From Vibrio sinaloensis DSM 21326 (lineage in GTDB: Bacteria > Pseudomonadota > Gammaproteobacteria > Enterobacterales > Vibrionaceae), in NCBI RefSeq assembly GCF_000189275.1, contig NZ_AEVT01000058.1:62001-126000 (forward strand): a stretch of 64,000 bases of DNA, written 5' to 3'. The position numbers were made by a program, and so were the translations under genes. Of this stretch, positions 9,244 through 18,819 are shown piece after piece. Positions within the stretch are counted from its first letter, which is position 1, and every line of letters starts with the position of its first letter. The notes below the pieces were generated by a model. That model was not told the origin of the DNA, did no database searches, and saw nothing but the letters and a program-made list of their open reading frames with translations.

Positions 9244-10695
9244 CTAGTTCACTGTATTTGCTCGATAGCAATTGAGTGAGTCATCAAAGACAAACTCAAG
9301 CTCGTTTTCAATACTCTCAAGCTTATCTTGTTGATAATGAGAAACATAGAGTAATTGGCTTAAATTTTCACGTGCGATCAACTCCAATGTATTTTTTACT
9401 AACCTTCGACCCAAGTAATCTAACCCTTGGTAAGGTTCATCGAGTATCAATAAAGCGGGTTGTTTAACAATTGCACGAGCGATAAGCAGCAGTCGTTGCT
9501 GGCCATACTCTAACTCCTTAAACGAAGTTTTGACGTATTGGGACATATGCAATATATCGAGCCACTCGTGAGCGAGTTCAATTTCCTTCTTACTTGGCTG
9601 CTGATACAAACCGATGGAGTCATAAAAGCCCGACAAAATCACTTCAAGTGCAGTACAACTCACCCGATATTGCAGGTGCAATGCGGAAGAGACCATACCA
9701 ATGTGCTTTTTGATTTCCCATATAGACTCACCACTTCCACGCTGATTGCCAAAAATTTGGATATCGTTCGAGTAACATTGAGGGTGATCGCCGAAGATCA
9801 AGCCCAATAGTGTACTTTTACCACAGCCATTTGGTCCTTTGATCTGCCAGTGCTGATTGTTATCAATACGCCAATTTAACTGGGTAAATATGGTCTTATC
9901 CGTGTAGGCCACTTCCCCATCTGAAATAGCAAAGACCGGGCTGGCGAAACGTGTTGTGTGTTGGTGACGCTTAATCAAAGCGAGCATCTCTTCGCTCTGC
10001 TGTTTAGACTGAGCTTTGATCTGGCTGATCACAGGATGCGTTTCCCAACTTTGCTTGTCCATGACACTCTCAAGCGTGCCATGATTAAAGAGCGCAATCT
10101 GCTCTATCCAATTAGGAATGTCCTCTTCTCGATTGAAGGTCACCAACATTTGTATCTTTCGAGAGAGCTGAGTTAAGTATTCCGCTAATGTTTGCCTATG
10201 CTTGACATCCAGCCCTGTGAAGGGGTTATCAAGAACGATCAAATCCGGCTTTGTCGCCAATGCGCGCGCCAGCATTACTCGGCGCGTCTCCCCCGTTGAT
10301 AAAACGCGAAAACCACTATCACGTAGATGTGCTAAGTCGAGGTCTTGAAGCAATTGCTCTGTAAGTACAGGGTCTTGAGCAATCTCTTCAATCATAGAAA
10401 CAACCGAAGTTCCTTGGTCGATTTTATCGAGAAAATCTGTCTCGTCTTTAGCGATTTCCTCTTCGAGCAAGCGCTGTTGTTCGACCAAAGAGACTTGAGC
10501 CACCTTTCCTTGTGTCATTGTCAACTGCTCAGCATCGACAGGCAACTCACCACATAACAAACAACCAAGTGCTGAGCCAATGTCTCCTTCGGTGCTAAAC
10601 ACTGCCCAAGACTCGCCATTGTAAATTTGCCAATCATGGATATTAAGTGTGCTCAGTGCTGTTGTAACCGAGAGCTGAGAAAAATTTATCTGCAT
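9244..10695 (-). CDS. modF: ModF-type duplicated ABC ATPase
   Basis: A 483-residue protein with two ABC ATPase domains, matching E. coli ModF (PhrA) along its length. Domain 2 is complete: Walker A GPNGCGKST near 290, an ABC signature (LEYGQQR) and Walker B LLILDEP. Domain 1 keeps a signature LSTGE at 132-136 but its Walker A is STEGDIGSA (34-42), without the Lys, and the residue after the Walker B Asp is Asn157 instead of Glu. Domain 1 therefore probably does not hydrolyse ATP. ModF is linked to molybdate uptake by name and context in E. coli, but no mod transporter genes are present here and its job is not well defined. Confidence 0.85.
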   Translation of the reverse strand: MQINFSQLSVTTALSTLNIHDWQIYNGESWAVFSTEGDIGSALGCLLCGELPVDAEQLTMTQGKVAQVSLVEQQRLLEEEIAKDETDFLDKIDQGTSVVSMIEEIAQDPVLTEQLLQDLDLAHLRDSGFRVLSTGETRRVMLARALATKPDLIVLDNPFTGLDVKHRQTLAEYLTQLSRKIQMLVTFNREEDIPNWIEQIALFNHGTLESVMDKQSWETHPVISQIKAQSKQQSEEMLALIKRHQHTTRFASPVFAISDGEVAYTDKTIFTQLNWRIDNNQHWQIKGPNGCGKSTLLGLIFGDHPQCYSNDIQIFGNQRGSGESIWEIKKHIGMVSSALHLQYRVSCTALEVILSGFYDSIGLYQQPSKKEIELAHEWLDILHMSQYVKTSFKELEYGQQRLLLIARAIVKQPALLILDEPYQGLDYLGRRLVKNTLELIARENLSQLLYVSHYQQDKLESIENELEFVFDDSLNCYRANTVN

Positions 10696-10803
10696 CCAGT
10701 GGGTGTCCTTACCATTAATTTAATATCCTCCAAACTACTGGAATGGCGCAATTGGTGCGATAGAGAAAAGTGAAAATGTGACATTCGCAAAGCGATTTTC
10801 AAT

Positions 10804-11673
10804 CTAGGTGTATTGCTTCACAAATTCTATAAAGGTTCTGTCCGCTACCGATAAGTAGCCAGCTTTACGCCACGCCAGTGCCAAACTCAGCTTTACCGGC
10901 TCATCAAAAGGCACACCCGTGACTGAAGATTCATGCTCAGTCACCAATTTAAGCAACGCCGTAATCGCAAACTCATGCTGGACGATGCTTAAAATCATAG
11001 GCAGTAGGTTGGTCTCAAATGAAAACTTCATCTCGGTTTCGTGCTGGCTGGCTTTCTTTTCAATGTACTCGCGGTGAAAATAGCCCGGTTTAAACATCAC
11101 CAGTTCATGTTCAAAAAACTCTTCAAAGCTGATGCTTGTGCGCTGTGCCAGTGGGTGCTGATGACCAACAACGGCCACCATTTCAGTATCGAACAGGTGG
11201 TCAACTTCAAGGTCGTCAGGAACATGGTCGTTGTTGATCACCCCGATATCGAGCTCGCCATCAAGCAACATCTGACGAATCGACTCTGTTCCGGCATCAA
11301 CCAGGGTGAGCTTTAGATTTGGGTAGCGCATCTTAAACGCCATTAGAATTTGAGGGAAAAAATAAGAGCCCATCATGCTTGGCGCCCCTAAGCGAACCTC
11401 GCCTTTTTCCAGCCCCTTTAATTCGTTGATTGCCAATTGTGCGTCATCCAGCTGCTGAACAACCCGTTTTGCATGCTCGAGCAGTACCTTTCCCTCATCC
11501 GTTAGCATCACCTGACGATCTTCGCGGCGGAACAACTCTACGCCTAACTGCTGCTCAAACTTCTTAATCGAAATACTTAACGCTGGCTGCGCAATGTGCA
11601 GCGCTTTAGCCGCCATTGTAAAGTGCTGATACTCAGCGACAGCAAGGAAATGCTTTAACTGTTTGGAATCCAT
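10804..11673 (-). CDS. LysR-family transcriptional regulator
   Basis: A 289-residue LysR regulator with the winged helix-turn-helix at about 2-60 (KQLKHFLAVAEYQHFTMAAKALHIAQ) and the two-lobed effector domain from about 90. It is divergent from an MFS exporter gene. The pair resembles E. coli ynfL/ynfM, so it most likely controls the transporter and itself from the 105-bp shared region. The ligand is unknown. Confidence 0.9.
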   Translation of the reverse strand: MDSKQLKHFLAVAEYQHFTMAAKALHIAQPALSISIKKFEQQLGVELFRREDRQVMLTDEGKVLLEHAKRVVQQLDDAQLAINELKGLEKGEVRLGAPSMMGSYFFPQILMAFKMRYPNLKLTLVDAGTESIRQMLLDGELDIGVINNDHVPDDLEVDHLFDTEMVAVVGHQHPLAQRTSISFEEFFEHELVMFKPGYFHREYIEKKASQHETEMKFSFETNLLPMILSIVQHEFAITALLKLVTEHESSVTGVPFDEPVKLSLALAWRKAGYLSVADRTFIEFVKQYT

Positions 11674-11778
11674 AGCGTGATAATAAAATTATATCGAGTT
11701 AATATTTTTAATATATTTTATCAATCCAACCATCACTGATAACTTGGTCACATTATTGGTTCAGACTCTCGCTCTCTC
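11674..11778. promoter_or_regulatory. Divergent LysR/MFS control region
   Basis: A very A+T-rich spacer between the LysR and MFS genes. GATAAT-AAA-ATTAT at about 11679-11692 is an imperfect palindrome of the T-N11-A type bound by LysR proteins. Position and type fit, but the match is not specific. Confidence 0.4.
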
Positions 11779-13023
11779 ATGATTCAAGTAGGCAGTAAAG
11801 CATATCGACACGTTACATGGTCACTTGCACTAGGTTCATTTCTAGTTTTTTGTAACCTTTACCTTTTTCAACCCATGTTGCCCTACATGGCGGGCCACTT
11901 TGCTGTAACCGAGACCCAAATCAACTGGATTTTCGCAGCGTCAACTCTGGCTTTATCGGTATTTCTTGTCCCTTGGGCGGTCGCATCAGAATCTTATGGT
12001 CGACGCAAGGTCATGCTACTGGGATTACTGTCTATTCCCTTCATCAGTGTGGCCATGCTTGTTAGCCAAACATTGCTCAGCTTAATCATACTTAGAGCCT
12101 TACTGGGTGTGGCCTTAGCTGCGTTTGCCTCGGTTGCAGTCGCTTACATGGTGGAAGAGTTGTCAGAGCAAGCATTTAGCCGTGCGATAGGCAGTTATAT
12201 CGCAGCAAACTCACTCGGCGGAATCTTTGGCCGGATTGCGGGGGGCACGCTCACTGATGCACTAGGTTGGCAACATGCGGTACTGGCAATTGCAGTTATT
12301 ACCTTATTGGGAGCAGTGGCGGTCTTTCGTTTGCTACCTGTTCAGCAGCACTTTTCTCCCCAAAGAGGCATGATGCGCTACCACAATCGCGCATTAGTTA
12401 AACACCTTAAAAATCGCACTATCTGGATTGCGATGCTGATTGGCGGTATCAACTTTGCGTTGTTTGTAAACCTCTATTCTGTCATGGGCTTTCGCCTAGT
12501 AAGCGAGCCACACAACCTTCCTATAGGTCTCGCCTCTCTCATTTTCCTATGCTACCTCGCTGGAACACTCAGCTCAAAGCTGACCGCAAATTGGAGTGCC
12601 CGTTACCATCCAATCAGTGGTATTGTGGCGGGATCAGTGATCAGTCTTCTGGGTATGTTGATTGCCTACATCGAATCGCTCACAGCCATCGCATTGGGGC
12701 TGATGTTTATTAGCTTTGGCGCCTTTTTCAGCCATACATTGGCCTATGCTTGGGTCAGTAGGAAAGCAACGCATGCCAAGGCAACGGCAACAGCGCTTTA
12801 CCTTGTTCACTATTACATCGGCGGCAGTATTGGTGGCTTCCTGCTCATATACTGTTGGCAGCATGGGGGATGGAGCAGCGTTATGCTCGGCGGCGGCGTT
12901 CTCTACGCTTGCTTGTTCTTGTTGTGCTATAAGCTAACAAAGCTTGCTAGAAGTCACGAGGGAGAGCCTCAGGAAAGCAATTCTGCTATCCTAGGCGCAA
13001 ACTCAAACTTGGAAGCAAAATGA
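11779..13023 (+). CDS. MFS transporter, YnfM-like
   Basis: A 414-residue major facilitator protein with twelve predicted helices. The MFS loop signature after helix 2 is present as ESYGRRKVMLLG (about 71-82). Family resemblance is to YnfM-type exporters, whose natural substrates are poorly known (an arabinose-efflux-like annotation is common). The divergent LysR gene suggests induction by a small molecule. Its stop codon overlaps the start of the DUF1415 gene (ATGA), so the two are coupled. Confidence 0.88.
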   Translation: MIQVGSKAYRHVTWSLALGSFLVFCNLYLFQPMLPYMAGHFAVTETQINWIFAASTLALSVFLVPWAVASESYGRRKVMLLGLLSIPFISVAMLVSQTLLSLIILRALLGVALAAFASVAVAYMVEELSEQAFSRAIGSYIAANSLGGIFGRIAGGTLTDALGWQHAVLAIAVITLLGAVAVFRLLPVQQHFSPQRGMMRYHNRALVKHLKNRTIWIAMLIGGINFALFVNLYSVMGFRLVSEPHNLPIGLASLIFLCYLAGTLSSKLTANWSARYHPISGIVAGSVISLLGMLIAYIESLTAIALGLMFISFGAFFSHTLAYAWVSRKATHAKATATALYLVHYYIGGSIGGFLLIYCWQHGGWSSVMLGGGVLYACLFLLCYKLTKLARSHEGEPQESNSAILGANSNLEAK

Positions 13024-13580
13024 CAATAACAAGCTCAAAACAAGAGATCGCTCAACAAGTCAACCAATGGCTCAATGACGTTGTGATCGGACTGAATTTA
13101 TGTCCGTTTGCTGCAAAGCCTCAGCGTAATAAACAAATTAAGATATTTGTCAGTGACGCTCAGCAAGAGGAAGCACTACTCGAGGATATATTGACGCAAC
13201 TACTCGAATTGGACGCGACACCAGCGGAAGAGCTGGAAACTACTCTGGTGGTTGTGCCAAACATGCTGGACGACTTTTTTGACTATAACCTGTTCATCGA
13301 CTGGGTCGAAGCCTTGATCAAACAACAAGACTGGGAAGGTATTTTCCAATTAGCCACCTTTCACCCAGACTACTGCTTCGGTGGAACTGAGCCTGAAGAT
13401 GCAGAGAACCTGACAAATCGCTCTCCTTATCCGGTGTTCCATCTTATTCGTGAAGAAAGTATGGAAAAAGTGTTGAAGCACTACCCAAACCCAGAAGCGA
13501 TACCCGATACCAACATTGCACGTGTTGAGTCTCTAACTGCAGAAGAGCGTCGTAAACTGTTCCCTTACTTGTTTCGCTAG
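13020..13580 (+). CDS. DUF1415 family protein
   Basis: A 186-residue cytoplasmic protein of the DUF1415 family. The conserved N-terminal block W-L-x-x-V-x-G-L-N-L-C-P-F-A appears at about 17-31, with a second conserved segment FHPDYCFGG near 117-125 and NRSPYPVFHLIRE near 137-149. Function is unknown; the invariant Cys and His residues hint at a metal or redox site, which is only an inference. It is translationally coupled to the MFS gene by a 4-base overlap. Confidence 0.85.
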   Translation: MTITSSKQEIAQQVNQWLNDVVIGLNLCPFAAKPQRNKQIKIFVSDAQQEEALLEDILTQLLELDATPAEELETTLVVVPNMLDDFFDYNLFIDWVEALIKQQDWEGIFQLATFHPDYCFGGTEPEDAENLTNRSPYPVFHLIREESMEKVLKHYPNPEAIPDTNIARVESLTAEERRKLFPYLFR

Positions 13581-13599
13581 TTCAACCCCTTCACAACGC

Positions 13600-13627
13600 A
13601 AAAGAGCATCGAATTCGATGCTCTTTT
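13600..13627. terminator. Bidirectional terminator, perfect 28-bp palindrome
   Basis: A perfect palindrome with AAAAGAGCATCGAA as its left arm, between the convergent DUF1415 and GGDEF genes, with T-tracts on both strands. Confidence 0.85.
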
Positions 13628-13646
13628 CATTTTGATTAGTCAGAGA

Positions 13647-14714
13647 TTATTGGCAAACCGCAGACTTTAGCTGGCTGTAAATGACCTTATCGCGCCCCTG
13701 TACTTTTGCCTGATATAGCGAGCGATCGGCCAACGCGAGAATATGATCTAACATTGACTTCTTACACTGATTTTCAAATGGCTCCGCGAAGTCGAACTCG
13801 CATACGCCAATTGAGACAGTAACAGGATGGCCATCTAGCTTAATCTCGTTAACCGAACGATGAATCTTTTCGATGCACTCTCGCCTCGCAGAGACGTCCC
13901 CCTCTGGCAACCAAATGACAAACTCTTCTCCGCCAAAACGAGCAATGAAATCGTCACCTGTAAGCTGCTTTTTCAGCAAACGCGCGCTTTTTTTCAAGAC
14001 GTCATCACCAATTTGGTGGCCATAGGTATCATTAACGTGTTTGAACTTATCAAGGTCAATCACCAGTAAGCTGCCCTTACCTCCTGACTGCTTCATCTCT
14101 TCAAGACTCAAATGAATGGTTTTAAACAAGCTACGGCGGTTAGCCACTTCAGTCAGCGGATCATGGTGTGCTTGGTATTCTAATCTGGCATTTAGCTGCT
14201 GCAGCTTTTTCTCTTGCTCACGACGAATCAACTCAACTTCTATCCAAGACGCCATGAGCTTAAGTACATCAATATCCATTTTGGCAAAATGGCGTGGATA
14301 TGGGGTCGCAGAAGAGAAATTGAGTGTGCCAAACACTTCATCGTCAACAAAGATTGGTATACCGATATAAGATTCTAAGCCGAATGCTTGGTAGGCAGGG
14401 TGCTTAGCGTAACGATCGTCTTCACCCATATTTTCGATGGCGACGGGGCCAAATGAGCTACAAGTGATCTGGCAATAAGTCGACTCAAAATCAAACTCGT
14501 CACCGGGATTGAGTACTGCGCCTTCGGGCGTCACGCAATGCAGTACTGTGTATTTTTTGCCTTCAATACGTGAGAGGATCGCAATATCAAGATCAAAGCG
14601 CTCCAAACCCATCATCAAGAGCTGACTGATTTGAATCTCAAAGCCTTTAGAATAGTCGTTTGTAATCTGATACAGGCCGCGAATCACCTTTTCACTATCA
14701 CTCTCTATAATCAT
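13647..14714 (-). CDS. GAF-GGDEF diguanylate cyclase
   Basis: A cytoplasmic protein of 355 residues that should make cyclic di-GMP. A GAF sensor domain covers about 29-164 and the GGDEF domain about 180-345. The active site reads GGEEF (261-265), which is catalytically competent, and the metal-binding DLD is at 220-222. The allosteric I-site RxxD, normally five residues before GGEEF, reads TGDD here, so product inhibition is probably lost. I use the ATG at 14714, which has a GAGAGA ribosome site; a TTG 33 bases upstream is less likely. Confidence 0.9.
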   Translation of the reverse strand: MIIESDSEKVIRGLYQITNDYSKGFEIQISQLLMMGLERFDLDIAILSRIEGKKYTVLHCVTPEGAVLNPGDEFDFESTYCQITCSSFGPVAIENMGEDDRYAKHPAYQAFGLESYIGIPIFVDDEVFGTLNFSSATPYPRHFAKMDIDVLKLMASWIEVELIRREQEKKLQQLNARLEYQAHHDPLTEVANRRSLFKTIHLSLEEMKQSGGKGSLLVIDLDKFKHVNDTYGHQIGDDVLKKSARLLKKQLTGDDFIARFGGEEFVIWLPEGDVSARRECIEKIHRSVNEIKLDGHPVTVSIGVCEFDFAEPFENQCKKSMLDHILALADRSLYQAKVQGRDKVIYSQLKSAVCQ

Positions 14715-14876
14715 ATAATCTCTCTGCAACAGATTGAATCGATTCAAGATATAGGAATAACAAGCTGGTTCACAATCAGCTGTCCCTCAAAGTTTGCGCT
14801 TTAGCCCATAAAAATGGCGGCTCTCCTTTCACTTTGTTACTATACGCGCACTGTTATTTCTACTTAGGTCAAGGCT

Positions 14877-15452
14877 ATGCACCTTTCTAAACTTACTGAC
14901 GAGATTTTTGAACACCTTTATCGCGATATCACCGAATTTCGTAGCACTTTCGATTTACCTGTCGCGTCTCCTGAGAGCTTAGATGATAAAGCCGATACCT
15001 TACATACCTCTTTAGCAGTAGAGGAATTAACTGAGCTTGCTGAAGCGGACAACAAAACTGAGCAAGCTGATGCCATCGTTGACAGCGTTTATGTCTTGAT
15101 GGGTCGCCTTGTTCACTTAGGCGATAACAAGATTGAAGACAATATCGCGATCAACTACCTGATTGATTTGTTGCTTAACGTCGCAGTAAACCGGGGCATT
15201 GACTTCATCCCGTGTTGGGACGAAGTACATTCGAGCAACATGAGTAAAGTTTGTCGTAACGAAAAAGAATACGCAGAAACTGAGGCTCACTACGCAGAGC
15301 AAGGCATCAAACTGATGGCGGTACAGAAAGGCGATTACATCATTGCCAAGTGTGCGGAAGACTTTGTTGCTGAGGGTAAAACCATTCGTCAGGGCAAGGT
15401 TCTTAAATCGGTTTACTACCGACCTGCTGATTTGGCTCCCCTAACTCAGTAA
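14877..15452 (+). CDS. MazG/PRA-PH-like nucleotide pyrophosphohydrolase
   Basis: A 191-residue protein with the all-alpha NTP pyrophosphohydrolase fold in its first 100 residues: the metal-binding E-E-L-T-E (about 49-53) and D-x-x-x-D (DAIVDSVY, about 65-72) motifs are in place. Such proteins hydrolyse NTPs or modified nucleotides to the monophosphate and pyrophosphate. The C-terminal half (about 100-191) has no obvious enzymatic motif and seems particular to a Vibrio/phage-like subgroup. It stands alone. Confidence 0.75.
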   Translation: MHLSKLTDEIFEHLYRDITEFRSTFDLPVASPESLDDKADTLHTSLAVEELTELAEADNKTEQADAIVDSVYVLMGRLVHLGDNKIEDNIAINYLIDLLLNVAVNRGIDFIPCWDEVHSSNMSKVCRNEKEYAETEAHYAEQGIKLMAVQKGDYIIAKCAEDFVAEGKTIRQGKVLKSVYYRPADLAPLTQ

Positions 15453-15464
15453 GCCAGATAAAAA

Positions 15465-15497
15465 GCCGCCACCTGGGAGAGAAACCCTAGGTGGCGG
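15465..15497 (-). terminator. Probable terminator on the minus strand, 237 bases after btuD
   Basis: A 9-bp G+C-rich stem (CCGCCACCT / AGGTGGCGG), extended by three more pairs past a bulge, is followed on the minus strand by GGCTTTTTATC. No T-run follows on the plus strand, so it points at btuD transcription, or at a separate minus-strand RNA in 15498-15733, not at the upstream plus-strand gene. Confidence 0.65.
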
Positions 15498-15733
15498 AAG
15501 CTGCCATATCGAAAATTGTGACTCTCTATTCCAGCAAAGAAAAACGTGTCCCACCTTTCCTTCGCCTTATCAAGTCAAACAAGAACGAGAATGTATCCCT
15601 TACACTATTGCGATTGGCATGCCAGCTTTTTAGAATTCATAACCATTTGTTTTAAAACACTTTTGTATATTCGCACAAATGTAAGCGTCTGAACGTTGCG
15701 CTGTTTATGTGCACACTGCACTAAGTTGAATCG

Positions 15734-16489
15734 TTAATCGAATACCAACACCGGCTTATCATTAACCAACGAGCGCGTTACTTGCGTGTGAAAAACCGCT
15801 GACAGTTGCGCCTCGGTGAGCACTTCATCCGGAGTCCCATGCTGCTGTAGTACTCCTTCGTCCAGCAAGATTACGCTATCAGCATGACGTAGCGTCCGGT
15901 TCAGATCATGATTCGACATCACGACGCTAATGCCTTTCTGCGCCACACGTTGAATCAATTGATACAGCAAGCTTTCTTGCCCTATGTCCAAAGGGGCGGC
16001 CGGTTCGTCTAAAATCAACACTCGGGCACTGGAGTTCAAGGTTGGCCAAATTTGCAGACAGATAGCAACCAGGCGTACTCGCTGCCACTCTCCTCCAGAC
16101 AAGTGATGAATGGGTCGGTGTAATTTATCCGACAGATCAAGCAATTGTGCCAGTTCTGCAACGGCATCATCGATAGCTGAGCGGTTTTTTGCCGCTTGCT
16201 TAGGTACCGATAACGCGAGGTATTGAGCAACGATCAAGTTAAAGGCGGGGCGATCACTTTGACTTAGAAAGGCTCGAACACCGGCGAGCGACTCTATCGA
16301 ACTGTTACGCACATCCAAATTGGCATATTGAACATCACCTTTAAATGGTAACAGGCCCGCGATTGCCGATAAGAAGGTGCTTTTTCCGCTGCCATTTGGC
16401 CCAATGACATGAAGAACTTCACCTTGATTCATGGTCAAAGAGAGAGGTAACAAGCGAGCAGCAACGGACAGGTTATTAATGCGAATCAT
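15734..16489 (-). CDS. btuD: Vitamin B12 ABC transporter ATPase
   Basis: The ATP-hydrolysing subunit of the cobalamin importer. In 251 residues it has Walker [10 protein letters not shown] (about 33-41), the signature LSGGEWQR and a Walker B ending in LILDEP. Its start overlaps the end of btuC by 14 bases, as expected for subunits made together. The periplasmic binding protein btuF is not in this window. Length and sequence fit BtuD better than siderophore-type ATPases, though that family is close. Confidence 0.9.
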   Translation of the reverse strand: MIRINNLSVAARLLPLSLTMNQGEVLHVIGPNGSGKSTFLSAIAGLLPFKGDVQYANLDVRNSSIESLAGVRAFLSQSDRPAFNLIVAQYLALSVPKQAAKNRSAIDDAVAELAQLLDLSDKLHRPIHHLSGGEWQRVRLVAICLQIWPTLNSSARVLILDEPAAPLDIGQESLLYQLIQRVAQKGISVVMSNHDLNRTLRHADSVILLDEGVLQQHGTPDEVLTEAQLSAVFHTQVTRSLVNDKPVLVFD

Positions 16490-17471
16490 GGTTTTTCACC
16501 AACATCCAAATAAAGATAGGCGCACCGATAGTCGTGGTGACAACCCCTAGTGGCAGCTCTGCTGAGTCCAAAGCAAGCCGAGCAACCATATCAGCAAACA
16601 CTAAAAGTGTTGCCCCACTTAGGGCTGATAAAGGTAATAAGAATCGATTTTCACTCCCCAACGCAAGCCTAAGCAGGTGAGGTACCACAAGACCAACAAA
16701 ACCAATCACCCCGCCTAAGGCGACCGCACCACCAACGAGTATTGACACAGCTAAAATGAACTTCCAACGTACACGTTCTATATCCACACCAAGCTGTTTA
16801 GCATGAACCTCGCCCATCATCAGCTTATCAAGTGTACTCCCCTTGCAGCACAACCAAATCAGGACGGGTAACAAGACTATGGTGAGCACGTGATGGCCCC
16901 AACTGGCTCCACCAATACTGCCCATAAGCCAGTACATTAGCTGTCGCAAACTTAAATCATCACTGAAATAAAACGCCCAGGTCACCACAGCTCCACTTAA
17001 AATACCCAAAGCGACACCCACCAAGAGTAACCGAGTGGTCGTCAACCTCGCCATTCGAGCAAACGAAACCAGTAACAAGGTAAACACCAAAGCACCAAAT
17101 ACCGCTGCCACCATAAAGCCAATGGGTGTTGCTAGTGCAGGTATAAAAAACAGCACTAGCACCATCATGACACTGGCTCCGCCTGAGATACCTATCACCC
17201 CGGGTTCGGCTAACACATTACCCAGTAATACTTGTAGAACAGCTCCTGACACTGCCAGTGCTGCCCCAATAGTAATGGCGGTTAACAAACGAGGTAATCG
17301 CAGCTGAGTGACTAATTGCTCCATAAGAGGAGATAGAGGAGAGAATGGCGAGATAAACAGTTCGCCAACCATTAAATAAATCGCGCTGAGCACCGCTAGG
17401 GTAACGGTGATAAAGACTGCAAACAGATGCCAGCGTCGCTGCTTTCGGTAAAGTAACTGACTAAATTCCAT
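16476..17471 (-). CDS. btuC: Vitamin B12 ABC transporter permease
   Basis: A 331-residue FecCD-type permease with about ten helices. Conserved signatures include [24 protein letters not shown] near 54-77, the [13 protein letters not shown] loop (about 90-97), the [11 protein letters not shown] segment and the C-terminal [10 protein letters not shown] coupling helix. These match E. coli BtuC closely. It is first in the btuC-btuD pair; the cobalamin assembly genes 4 kb away make B12 handling the consistent theme. No cobalamin riboswitch was found in the 116-base upstream gap. Confidence 0.9.
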   Translation of the reverse strand: MEFSQLLYRKQRRWHLFAVFITVTLAVLSAIYLMVGELFISPFSPLSPLMEQLVTQLRLPRLLTAITIGAALAVSGAVLQVLLGNVLAEPGVIGISGGASVMMVLVLFFIPALATPIGFMVAAVFGALVFTLLLVSFARMARLTTTRLLLVGVALGILSGAVVTWAFYFSDDLSLRQLMYWLMGSIGGASWGHHVLTIVLLPVLIWLCCKGSTLDKLMMGEVHAKQLGVDIERVRWKFILAVSILVGGAVALGGVIGFVGLVVPHLLRLALGSENRFLLPLSALSGATLLVFADMVARLALDSAELPLGVVTTTIGAPIFIWMLVKNHDSH

Positions 17472-17504
17472 GAGTTCAAGTGCAGCAAATGCTGGTGTTA
17501 GAAG

Positions 17505-17544
17505 GTTTCAAAAACAACAATGGCTTAACGATACCGTTAAGCCA
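17505..17544 (-). terminator. Terminator after astE
   Basis: A 10-bp perfect stem (TGGCTTAACG / CGTTAAGCCA) with the loop ATAC. On the minus strand it is followed by TTGTTGTTTTTG. It separates astE from btuC. Confidence 0.7.
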
Positions 17545-17587
17545 TTGAAATAGGAAGCCCGAACATCAAGTTCACGCCGTTTGCGTA

Positions 17588-18616
17588 TTAGTCGTAGACC
17601 ACTTGATCTTCTTCATAGCGGGTCTTAACTGGGCAAACCATTAAAGCTGCTCGCTGACCGATGGTGACATGTCTATTAGGGAAGACAATGGCTTCACCTT
17701 CATTTTTCGCCATCAAAGGTTTATCGCCGTCATGGCCAAACACTTCGCCATGTTTGAACGAGGTAAAGTTAGCAACGTCATCATCGAATAGAAAATCGAA
17801 GTCTTCGTGCAGGCGGACAATCGTACGGCTGACACGGTACATAACCGGCTGACGAGGTAAATGCTCAGCTTTTGACGCGCTAATGAGATCTCGCATCGCA
17901 AGATCAAAAGCGACCAATTTATCTAAGTCGTTTTCACCAATGCGAGCCACTCGCCCTAACTCTAGCGTCAATGCTTGCGCGCCGAAATTCTCGGCGCTGA
18001 ACCAACTAAAGGTGCTGGATGGCGCGTTAGAGAACATCACGGCTTCTAGCTGACCGCTGGCAACAAAATCCATCAGCTCCTTGCTGCGAACTGGATGGCG
18101 CGTTTTAGGGCTAACGACAAAGGTATAATGCTTGGATAAACGAATGGCACAATGCAGATCTAAATGCCAACGCATCGCTTGCTCTGTGTCTTGATAGAAC
18201 TTCGCAACAATACTCTTGAGGTTTGCTGCAATATCTAGCTCAAGCGACGGCTCATGTTCTTTATCGTCGAACAAACGATTAAGATTCACATCTAAAAAAC
18301 GGGTATGGGCATTAGTTGAAGCGGGGTGAGCGATGATAAACAGCAGTCGCTCTGTCACTGGCTGAAAGCCCGATTGTATGTCTGTTACTATCTTGTCGAC
18401 CAACTCCATGGGCGCCGTTTCATCACCATGGACTCCACAAGAAATAATAATGTGTTTACTTTGCGGCGATAAGTTCGCTGGAATGACTTCGAGTACACCG
18501 CGTTGGTGCAGTTTGAAGACAGTTCCACCAGCTACTGTCATTTCTCCAGCTGGCATATCTTGTTCTAAGTCTAAACTGTCAAAAAGAAAAGATTGGCGAA
18601 AGAGGGTTTTCGTCAT
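17588..18616 (-). CDS. astE: Succinylglutamate desuccinylase
   Basis: Last step of the arginine succinyltransferase pathway: N-succinylglutamate to glutamate and succinate. The 342 residues have the M14-like zinc site, with His63 and Glu66 in GVHGDETAP, a third histidine in the later WHLDLHCAIR segment, and a glutamate in the LTLELGR segment as a candidate catalytic base. Length matches AstE. The other ast genes are not here, so in this organism astE is separate from astCADB, as is common in Vibrio. The start has a GGAG ribosome site. Confidence 0.9.
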   Translation of the reverse strand: MTKTLFRQSFLFDSLDLEQDMPAGEMTVAGGTVFKLHQRGVLEVIPANLSPQSKHIIISCGVHGDETAPMELVDKIVTDIQSGFQPVTERLLFIIAHPASTNAHTRFLDVNLNRLFDDKEHEPSLELDIAANLKSIVAKFYQDTEQAMRWHLDLHCAIRLSKHYTFVVSPKTRHPVRSKELMDFVASGQLEAVMFSNAPSSTFSWFSAENFGAQALTLELGRVARIGENDLDKLVAFDLAMRDLISASKAEHLPRQPVMYRVSRTIVRLHEDFDFLFDDDVANFTSFKHGEVFGHDGDKPLMAKNEGEAIVFPNRHVTIGQRAALMVCPVKTRYEEDQVVYD

Positions 18617-18765
18617 GCGCTACTCCTTTATTGCACAGCGAGTATGTTAATGAATTGTTCGGACAAATTATGTAGAAGTGATCCCACTTATCGACACAAA
18701 TCATGTGCCGCATCGTAATTTATCAAATTGTTACACTTGGGTGTAAACGGAAAGCACTCGCAATG

Positions 18766-18793
18766 CAAAACAGCCGAGCTCCCACTCGGCTGT
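18766..18793 (-). terminator. Terminator after pepF
   Basis: A 9-bp stem (ACAGCCGAG / CTCGGCTGT) with the loop CTCCCA, followed on the minus strand by TTTTGC. Confidence 0.7.
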
Positions 18794-18819
18794 AAGATCA
18801 TATCATAAACCGGAATTGA

